Origin: Phoronis australis
Lineage: Eukaryota > Phoronida > Phoronidae
NCBI GenBank assembly: GCA_002633005.1
Contig: NMRA01000917.1
Location: forward strand, 1,882 to 43,970
Direction of reading: 5' to 3'
DNA: 42,089 nucleotides
A model generated the notes under the pieces. The model was not told where the DNA came from, searched no databases, and was given only the letters and a program-made list of their open reading frames with translations. A program made the translations under genes and the position numbers. Below, piece by piece: positions 33,425 through 42,089 of this stretch (position 1 is the stretch's first letter; each line of letters opens with the position of its first letter).

Positions 33425-33880
33425 CAAAATAACATCTTAGTCCATTTTAATGAAACCTTTTTAAAATGAAAATTTCGCCAGTTACCTATAAAACGCTGTT
33501 AGAATTTTCGATAAGTCTTTTCGTTTGGGATTCTATGACAAATCAACACACAAAACGTAAGGTATTTTTTGTAAAAATTAAAAGTCGTATACGTCTTTGT
33601 TCCATTACGAAAAAAACTTGGCCTTTATATAAAAATCCTAACGGTGTTTTTGAGGTTGATGACAAAATATTTCGGTTTGAGAGTTACAGCGAAATCCACC
33701 AAGCTGTTTTCGGTATCTCGTGCTCCTAAGTTCAAATTCGGCGAAAACTTGTTTTCCGTAAACATAACCTATACATGCCTTAACTATGTTAGTTTTTTCA
33801 ATATTCACTTGCAATGTCAACTGAATTTGCAGTGCGTAGTTAACTTTAACTATCATTCAAACGTACCGTTCGCAGCCAGG
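33425..33880. repeat. Dispersed repeat, longer copy
   Basis: Its start (CATTTTAATGAAACCTTT) and end (AACGTACCGTTCGCAGCC) reappear in the same order and orientation at 37555-37670, where the middle is missing. This suggests one repeat family with an internally deleted second copy. Confidence 0.45.
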
Positions 33881-33906
33881 ATTTGGGAACAACGTTACTG
33901 TTGTTT

Positions 33907-33930
33907 GTGACCTACTTTGAAGTAGGTCAC
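33907..33930. repeat. Perfect hairpin, 11-bp stem and 2-nt loop
   Basis: GTGACCTACTT, then TG, then AAGTAGGTCAC. It may be a folded relic of a small element, or an inverted pair of AGGTCA-like half-sites. Confidence 0.8.
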
Positions 33931-34122
33931 AGTTGTTAAAACAGGGCCTGTACACGTCACGTGCCAGGAGACTGATACGAAACCAAGTAAGAGATGGATA
34001 ACAAAAAATCGAATCTGTGCATGGTTAAAGCATGTCCTTAGCATGTGATCGAAACATCGAAATGTCGATTTATTAATTGAATTAAAAAAATTGGGTGAGG
34101 ATTTATCTCTTTTCACAACTTG

Positions 34123-34140
34123 CTGTGTTCATGAACACAG
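34123..34140. repeat. Perfect 18-bp palindrome
   Basis: CTGTGTTCATGAACACAG is fully self-complementary. Function unknown; it could be a dimeric transcription-factor site or chance. Confidence 0.8.
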
Positions 34141-37100
34141 AGGCGTGAGGCGACTGGTAGCATTCGTCTCAACGCCAACGATTGTGTGCATTGTAGACAC
34201 ACAACTCTCTCAGGATCAAAACTACGTTTTTTCTTTGTTTTCCCCGGCTCCATTCTATCATAAGTACACTCCGTTGACTCAATATTACGGCGACTAGGTG
34301 AACGAAACGACTAACGTTGTACGAAGCTGCTATATGTATCTTGCGGGAGATTCGATTTGAGTGACCACCCTGTAACCTTTGACCTCGGATAAGTAGTAAA
34401 CAAATATCCACACGGTTGTGCGATCAAGGTGGTTTGTTTCTGTCAAATCTTTTTTTTCTTACTACGCGGTATATATTTTGTATTTGAAGTTCCCCGACAA
34501 TGAAAATGAAGTTTGTTGCTAGACTCATTTGAAATATTGTACAATTGGCCAATTTTTGTGAATAACGTTTGAGATATCCTTAAGCAAAATATTTGTACTT
34601 CCTTTATGAATGTGAAAAAACTGCATTTGTATATTGTATACGTTTGTTAATCTTCTCCCTCGTAGACCGCATGGACATAGTCATTACTAGCGTTAGTATC
34701 TCGTTAACACAATTATTTTCTCAGGAGATAGATTTGCTTTCTCATACAACGCAATTTCATACTTAAAGAAAATAATATATTGGTAATAATGAAATGGTGT
34801 CGAGAAAAGAAATTTATTCCTCCCCACACCAATAATGAGAATGCCCTTGTCCTGGAGGGAGAGTTTCTATCCGCAAACTTCCTTGGGTTGTTGCTCAATA
34901 ATACCGTCCCGAAATAACCAGCACCACTCTCATTCTAAGGAATTTACCCACAATGCAAAAAGGCGTCGTGTACTCGCTCTGTTTATCATATGTGGATGTA
35001 CTGTTCACTATCGTAGTTATTATGTAATCTATATTATTGTAATGCAGGCAAACACCTATTCTGACATTTTGAGTTGCATTGCTATCAAACTGGCAAAAAG
35101 GAAGTATCAGTGTTGTAAGTACTTCATTAGTTTACCAGCTCAGGAATACTATGACATTTGTCACTCTGAGCACACACGTGCCATACATGTATACTGTATT
35201 GCCAAATGTAATGAACTGAACTGTCAGGCTTATTGATTGATAGTGTTGCATCATGTGCTATACAGATGTCTATTCACTGCAACTAGTTTCTTCATTCTTC
35301 TGTATCCCCTTAAAACGGGTACCCTTTTTGCGCGATGTGGCCCAACGCTAGCCCTGGTGACGTAATATGGCACGAAAAAGACATTTGGCATATCCCTTGA
35401 AGTTTTAACGTTTGAGCGATTGAATCATGTTTTCTCATGTTAGTAAAATTCTGCTTAGTCTTACAGGCTGGATAGACCAATATATCCAAATAACCAGGGT
35501 TTTAAGACCAATCTGAACTATAATCTCGTATCATGGAATTTTATAAAGTACGAACTCGGTCTCACTCAGGACCGAAAAACGAAATTTTAAGGCAATTGTT
35601 AGTTCGGATGCAATTATTTAAGGCATTAGCTTTGGCGAGAGATATGCAATATAATTTGCATTTTGTGATTTCATTGCAAAGAGCCAATTCTTGCAGATGG
35701 ATCTGGTCATTCACTGAAACTCAGGAAGGAACCTTCAGTTAAATGCGCTTAAACCATTTGTCTACTTGTCAAATGGTTATGGTTCCAATAGAAAAGCCTC
35801 GGTCTGCACACTTTGAAGTCGTGCTTTGGTTTCCGTCTGAGGTAATGCCCCAAAAGTAAACTTTCTAGCCGATTATATCACCCCAAGTTCAAAATTTACA
35901 AAAGCGTATATGACGATCTTCATAGAAAACTAGGAACACGTACATGCACTGTATCGTTGATCTTTTCAGTACCTGAGATGGAAATTTGATCGTAACTTAG
36001 TTAAAATTATGGTCTAGTACTGAAGTCTTAAATTTTTATCTATGAGACTGGGGTCAAAGTACGCTTTGCCTCTGAAAACCGCAATTGGTATATCATGTGG
36101 ATACAAAATTGCTACAAGTTTTGCGAAGTCTTAAAGAAGCATGGACATGGATTTCACATTGATAATGACTGCGACACCCGCGTTCTGAACATTCATGAAA
36201 GCTAAAGCCTATGGCAAAACTCGTGCAAACAAAATGGAGAGTTTCTACTCGGGAATGCCCTATACTAGCTTCCCTGCAGTGTACATGTACATATGGATGT
36301 AACGTTTACAAACGGACAAACTGCGTTTGATGACGTTCTACAACGGAGACGGTCTATGGAAAACTGATAGCCTGAATGTAAAAATGAAATTAACCCTTCT
36401 TTTAGGCATTTCAAATAAAATCAGATGTCTTATGTCACACCTTCTTTCAAACGAATCGCACTTGTTAGCCAAAAAGTACAAAACAAGAACACGAACCAGC
36501 CACATCAATGGAAAATGAACTTACCTAGTCCATGGTCTCGATAGATATGCCTTGTGCATTAATTTCTTCTTCACTTGTTATCATTTGTTATTATCAGATG
36601 AACTCCACACATACTGTTTACCAAGCTCGCACCAAGCCAATTCTTTTGGGTCTCAGACACAAGGTCACAGATAGGGCCTAACCGACGAAGACATTTGTAA
36701 CTTCGTATTCGTGCAGACGAGCAGAAGTACTTGAATATCCTGAACCTCCAATGCCATCGCACAAGACCTTTAGGAGTGAGAAAATCAGGCAAAAGTGCGA
36801 ACATGAAATACCACAGATTTTAAAAGTATAGCTAATTTTTACATCTAGGTGGAATGACTGAGAACTGGCAGATTTTTAGTTTTGAAAAATTATCGGTTTC
36901 TGTAAAATTGCCAATTTTAGCAAACTTTAGACAACCGCTACGAAGTAGCACTGAGAGAAAACTACTTAACATTTCCAGTATGAATCTTTCTATCCTAGGT
37001 TGGTCAGGATACGTAAAAACATTAATGTAAATTTCTTTGCAAGTCCTTCATTTCAGATAGGTTTTAACCTTTAGTTGCTTCTTGTGGAGCCATTGCGTTG

Positions 37101-37554
37101 AGAATATACATGTAGGCTACATCCAAGTGCATATGCACAGAGCGCGCAACATTCCACAGAATAAGTACACGCCACAGTGTTCTTTGGTGTATCAGTTGAT
37201 GTGAATATTTCCGTGGATCTTAAATTAAGCAGCCCGAAGCCACCGACTAAACTCAACAACCGTCACCTAATGTCCCTTGGATGGCAGGCGATGCACTAGA
37301 TGCGAATTTCACAGCAAAATAACTAAAATTACTCACTAAACAAGTTTGAAATGGGTAGATAACTTGAAAGCTGCAATGTAACCTTGCGCCGGATGCAAAA
37401 TCAAATTGTAAGCGTGAAATCCACATTTGGAAGCTTTTCTTACCAAAACTAAGTGCCTGCTCTGGTGTTCCATTTAAATACTACGTGAGCTCGACGTGGT
37501 GCAGTTGCTCGGCTTCAGATTATGAAACGACCAGAACGTAAGAAAATCATTCAT

Positions 37555-37670
37555 AACAAAATAACCCCTCGGTGCAATTTTAATGAAACCTTTGTTAAAT
37601 GAAATCTTTAACTGATTTTATTGTGCTTAACTAACATAATTGTCATTAAAACGTACCGTTCACAGCCAAT
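37555..37670. repeat. Dispersed repeat, internally deleted copy
   Basis: It shares both ends of the 33425-33880 segment within 116 bp. Confidence 0.45.
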
Positions 37671-38691
37671 TCTAACTGATGTTTGTAATTCTGGAGTTTG
37701 CATAATTAGTCAGTCCTCCCGGAGGAAACTTAACTGTTTGTCAGTCGATCATTGCTTATGTATTGCCAGTCGATTTACCATAAATGGTAATTATTTGAGT
37801 ATGGAATAAAATTCAGTGGTGTTCGATGCCTGAATTTAGTTCCTGGCGAGTTGTATTGTCAATGTTTTGCGTACCATTGTTTGTTGCATGAACTTTAAAG
37901 ATCGTGGCACTATAGTTTGCAACAAGGGGTCTTATTTCGAACTGTACATACCTTTACATGCACCATAGGTACAGTAATATGTACGCTACTACAGTTACAT
38001 AGATACACCGGAAGTCAAAATATAGATGCGCCAGAAGTCTTACGAGGTTCACAATCTCGCCAATACACTGTATGTGACGAACGTGTCGATTGCTGTGATT
38101 AGCTGTTGTTTGACCTTCACATTGGGACCATTCATTGTCTGAACATGATCGGGTGCTATGCAGTAGGTAATCATACTTGTGATTTAGATTGTGAATCTTA
38201 CCAGAACTGCGGGTTATTACGTGGGTGGGGTGTATACTAGACTAACTAGAGGTACTATTATGTTCTGATAAATCGAAATAAGCTCCCATGTTTTGTGAGA
38301 CGTTGTACAGTGGAATGGTCCTATTTCCATATTATCAATAATGTCGAAGCGTTCAGCAACTCAAGAAAACCGATAAGCGTCTACTCTAACTGGTCAGCCA
38401 TGGTATCAAAAATTCAAAAAGGGCGCATGTAGGCATTGCCTTTGGTTTGATGTCTCTTTTTCTCGACTATCCGCGGTCCAATGCCTATAAGCTCACCACG
38501 GTATTCCACAAATTATTAGGGCGTCGTTGTTGGGCGGCAAGTACCACCGACCAGTGCTCCCTGTTACCCCGAATTGGCTTCAAATAGTTAGATAAGATTA
38601 ATTAGCATTATTAAGTCAGAAAATCTTGCAAACGTCGCAGCGGTTTAATTTCTACAAGCCCCATGTACTTCGTTCTGGGTCAAGCCATAAT

Positions 38692-39684
38692 CAGTGGCGG
38701 ATCTAGGAAATCACAAGGGGGGGGGCCAGTATTTTGTCCGGCTGAAAACATTTGCGCAAACTGAACCACAATTGTAGACGCGCATAGCACCGAATGGGGG
38801 GAGGGCGGGAGGGGGCAAACCCCCCTGCCGCCCGCGAAATTTTTCTGTTTTTACCTCTAAAAATCAAGCATTTTCCTTGATTCCTGAAGTATTATCCAAG
38901 AAAAAAAGGAGAATGAGTCAAACAGGAAAAACTGTAAGTATCAAAGACTTGAACTCACGACCTTCTACATAGTGCGGGCGTACGCTACCACTACACCACC
39001 ACGATTTACCTACCTTTTTATATTAAGAGAACATATTTGTTTTTGGTCCACAGCGTTATTCCTTCTTTTTGTAACGCTTATTACACGTTTTGTGCCATCG
39101 ATTCTTAACAAATTTGTCGTATTTAAAATAGTCTTCAAATGCCCGAAAGACCCAATACGTTTTTCGTGTTGACAATAATCAAAGGGATTGCTTTGTAAAT
39201 CGTCCTAACATAAGGTTTAACAAAGAGAGTATTGCAAGTTTCTGAGTGATTCACTAAGGCTTCGATTAAAATTCACATCTTACCAGCAGCTTCTGCTTTT
39301 TCATCGTCACTCAGGTTCCATTTTCTTTAAAAAATGAAGTAAATTTTCTTCATTGCACAGTGGAGCAGACGACGGAAACAGAGTCGTAGTGCGCAGCGCC
39401 ACTGCCGGTCGCCTGGGATATAGCGGGAGAGCCTATACTTAGCCATAGTTACGTTACGAATGCGCCGTGTTCCGAATTTGACACTTGAAATTGGATTTGA
39501 GCCCCCCCCAACACTAAAACTGCGCAAATTTAAATCTTTTTTCATCCGTATAATTTTAATTACCAGGGTTAATTAATAAACTCAACATTTCCCTACACTC
39601 TTACTGTTTTATTTTCTTGCGGCAGCCAAGGGGTGGGGGGGGGCCCGGGCCCCCTGGGCCCCCCCACCCCTAAATCCGCCTATG
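38692..39684. mobile_element. 993-bp TIR element, non-autonomous, hAT-like by its tips
   Basis: It begins CAGTGGCGGATCTAGG and ends in the inverse CATAGGCGGATTTAGG. ATAAT lies directly outside both ends (38687-38691 and 39685-39689). G/C runs follow each tip. Tips beginning CA(G)..GGCGGA are hAT-like, but hAT duplications are normally 8 bp and only 5 match here, so the superfamily is uncertain. It encodes no transposase and carries a tRNA-like promoter. Confidence 0.6.
38941..39008 (-). ncRNA. tRNA-like pol III promoter (SINE-type), not a functional tRNA
   Basis: On minus, GTGGTGTAGTGGTAGCGT resembles box A and its D-arm context, and GTGAGTTCAAGTC resembles box B, spaced as in a tRNA. The anticodon and acceptor stems do not pair well, so this is a tRNA-derived SINE head or pseudogene rather than a tRNA gene. 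Confidence 0.55.
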
Positions 39685-42089
39685 ATAATTAATGCTCAAC
39701 TGAAGAATCTATTTCACTGTTTGCTGCATGAAAGAACAGTGCAAGTCACGAATTTTGTCCCACCGGTTGAAAAATAGCCGAATGTTATTTTAGGCGACTA
39801 ACAGCAGACAGCAAAAACGACTGCAGGTTTGGCTTGCCTGAGTGAATGGAAGCTATTGAACATTGATTTCTCTTTAAGTAGCCATCTATTGTCATGCCAA
39901 TGAAACGTTGCATTCAAAATTATTTAAAAAAGTACATGTAGGTCTAGGCATGGGGTGAGGATTTGTTCCTTGTCCGTATTTCCGGCCTAAGAGACAAATG
40001 GGTTGAGAACTTGAGAGGCCCGCCAATAACCCTTGGCAGGCCGTTGCCTTTCGGATGCACCACCAGTCGACGACCAGTGTACAACTCAGTGCTGACCGGT
40101 CGACAAAAACTTGAGTACGTGCTATCAAATTTTATATTTTTTGTCACACCGTCGATCCACCATGGACACTGTGATGTTGTTCGACATGTCAGGGCATCAG
40201 TGCGAGGGCACAATGCACTGCAAGTACGCAATTTACCAACTCTCCGACCAGTTCAGTTGGGGATGGCGTCATTTTCTTGTTTTATGGCCATGGTGTTTTT
40301 TGCGCTAAATATATCACTTGAACCGACAGTGCAACGAGTGATAAATATGTGCCTGCACAAGAAGATACCGGTGCTGGGGAGATGATAAATTACGTTGCCT
40401 CTACGCTAATCGGGCGATTAGGCGGTGGGCCAGAACTCATAACATTCATTCTTGTGAGTGTTTGGGGGGGGGGGGCAACCTAGTTCTTCCTATGTGACTA
40501 GACAATACACCTATAAATTAAATTCCAAAAATATCCCACGTCTACACTTGCGCATATTTTAAAAAGGTGTTTATGTTGCAATAAATATTGTGCACATTCC
40601 TAACCAATCAGAGAGCCAGACTGTACTACTGAGCTTAGTAACTTCATTATGGCAGCTACCATGGAGTGTGATGCCGGTATAATTTAAGATTTATAAAACA
40701 GCACTAAATTGTGATAACCAGAACTTGAAGAATCTTAGAAAAGCATCCTGACCAAAGCTGATGAACAGTGGGACTTTGTGGATCAGTAGATCAAAAAGAA
40801 GAAGAGGTGTCACAAATGTTTGTGCAGAAAACAGCTGCGTTGCCCAACTGGCTTATAACATGTCCTGCTATACTGCTTTAGAAGACTAAGTGTTAGATTA
40901 AAAATTGAAAGGACATAGAAACGCATAGCAACGTTTCAAAACATCGGCAGTATTACTAAAGCTGAAGCTGCTGAAAGTGATATTGATGTTATCCAAGATT
41001 TCCCTAGAAAATCAATTGCACTTCCAAAATCTGAAACACCAAATTAACCTGAACAAGATTGGAACATTCTGCCTCATGAATACGTCATTTGTGAGCCGGA
41101 AAAATATTTTATCGACCACATTTCAAGAAAGACTAAGAAGTATAAACTTTATAGCTTATTACACTGAGATATTTTGTTCAAAAACACATACGTGTTCAGG
41201 TATGCGTTTTTGAAAGTACCGGTAAATCAGCTGACTTAATTTCAGTCCTATCAACTAATCTAATTATTAGACGGTCAGCATTTTTAAGCGACAGATCAGA
41301 TGACATGTAAATTTGTTAGGCTGGTGGTGAATCAATTTCCCTGATATGTCCGTTTGAAAAACGTACATGCCAACTCATTCGTAGTTAAATGTTAAATCAG
41401 TGTTAACAGTTCGCGTTTTTTCAGTTGGTCTCGTATCACAAGCAACAACTCAATCCGGAGACCTGAATATGCAAATGAAATTCAAAGATAAAGACCTTGT
41501 GGCTTAAGAGCATGTTCGCGAATAGACCAGGCAGAGGGTGATAAATGCTATGTCACAGATTCTCTTTATATTTTGTCTGTGAGATGACACTGGCCCCACT
41601 AACTCCAGACCACCTTTATTTTTTTCAAAACGCCCCCTTTTGGTTTCCATGGATACTATTTGATTCCGACAAGTTTTGAGCCTGGCGGCAGTTAAGTTTT
41701 AGTAAAATTCCGAGAGTTACGTTACGCAGTGGAAGTAACGTTGAAATATTGAACCTGTGGTATTGATCAGGTGTGACCATCGACTACTTTATTCATGAAA
41801 ATTTAAAAGATTTCGATAATTTTTGTCTGTTTTTAGAGCCGCATAAGATGAGTACTTTTAGTGATTTTTGAAATTGTCAAAATTGGCTAAATTCGTATCC
41901 CGATATCTCAGCTGGCACAGGTTTCAGAACATTTTAGTGCCAACCAGTGTGTTGAGCTATCTTAGATCTACAAAATAAGACAAAAAAATTTTCTGGCGCG
42001 AACGGATTTTATGTCATTTGAAGTCAAAAATGACTGGTGGTTACGCCATTTCACCACAATGAGTAATGCCGACAAACGTCAACAAAAAG
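39685..42089. other. Right-edge region without supported intact gene
   Basis: Apart from the decayed stretch at about 41 kb and a G12 run near 40465, I see no domain, no RNA gene and no clear element boundary. Frames at 39892-40385 are open on both strands but show no convincing family. Confidence 0.4.
40745..41190 (+). pseudogene. Decayed coding-like sequence, family not recognised
   Basis: One frame gives KADEQWDFVDQ (from 40754), then after stops AEAAESDIDVIQDFPRKSIA, and WNILPHEYVICEPEKYFIDH with KTKKYKLYSLL, all in the same phase. Acidic and aromatic composition and one phase over 430 bp suggest a former protein (processed gene or transposon ORF). Several in-frame stops kill it. Confidence 0.35.

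Larger units (their letters stand above)
33192..38691. other. Long stretch without supported genes
   Basis: It holds AT-rich unique or repetitive DNA. Frames at 33466-33729, 34835-35236 and 37071-37259 are open but lack domain or splice support. Two related repeat segments (about 33425-33880 and 37555-37670) share TTTTAATGAAACCTTT and AACGTACCGTTC(G/A)CAGCC. A hairpin and a palindrome are listed separately. Confidence 0.45.

Noticed and set aside
33466-33729. 87-codon plus-strand frame
   Set aside because: Lies within a dispersed repeat whose other copy lacks it; no recognisable domain.
34835-35236. 133-codon plus-strand frame
   Set aside because: No family, no signal peptide, odd composition; a frame of this length can occur by chance.
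37071-37259. Minus frame with cysteines (VECCALCAYALGC), PAN/apple-like at a glance
   Set aside because: No upstream polypyrimidine acceptor, no ATG, and no further PAN motif.
39944-40385. Overlapping frames on both strands; the minus one has RRLVVHPKGNG, reminiscent of a MATH domain
   Set aside because: Only one short string matches; the surrounding MATH strands are absent and no splice sites frame it.
1-42089. CRISPR, phage, toxin-antitoxin or operon-like systems
   Set aside because: The window is a eukaryotic genome with spliced genes; no regular spacer arrays or prokaryotic gene clusters are present.

Overview
The window is metazoan nuclear DNA. It has short exons with canonical GT-AG introns of about 0.5-2.5 kb, extracellular animal modules (MAM, EGF), and degraded transposons of kinds common in marine invertebrates. 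The base composition is AT-rich and the palindrome TACATGTA is strikingly common. I suspect an invertebrate deuterostome, cnidarian or mollusc, but the sequence alone does not fix the species.

Left two thirds (about 0.3-27.7 kb): one gene on the minus strand, read from 27667 leftwards. Exon 1 encodes a signal peptide. It is followed by four copies of a MAM domain, each split over three exons of exactly 177, 260 and 79 nt. Between successive MAM domains lies a single 363-nt exon encoding three EGF domains. All 16 exons join in frame (junctions phase 1, except phase 0 between the second and third MAM exons) into about 1068 residues with no stop. The 3' end is not in view. The repeating genomic unit is about 6.1 kb and its introns are also homologous, so the gene grew by tandem duplication of an exon cassette. 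Sequence near position 318 suggests a fifth unit running off the left edge.

Insertions in and beside this gene: a TTAA-flanked Kolobok-like DNA transposon (3381-5056) with a broken THAP-domain gene on plus and a broken P2RX7-ballast-like zinc domain on minus; a LINE reverse-transcriptase fragment (about 22.7-23.2 kb); and many TACATGTA sites. Comparing the paralogous units shows that several TACATGTA sites are clean 6-bp gains at a TA, which is the excision scar known for Tc1-type transposons. Some of these scars lie inside splice donors.

Right third (27.7-42.1 kb): mostly non-genic. It holds a 3.5-kb element with inverted ends (29648-33165) carrying remnants of a SAP domain and a YqaJ-type nuclease (ISL2EU-like). 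Near its right end on the minus strand is a possible small secreted-protein gene with a one-base frame break in its signal peptide. Further right are a 993-bp TIR element containing a tRNA-like pol III promoter (38692-39684), a decayed coding-like stretch near 41 kb, and unclassified repeats.

Nothing here looks prokaryotic: there is no CRISPR array, operon or rRNA, and no functional tRNA gene was seen.
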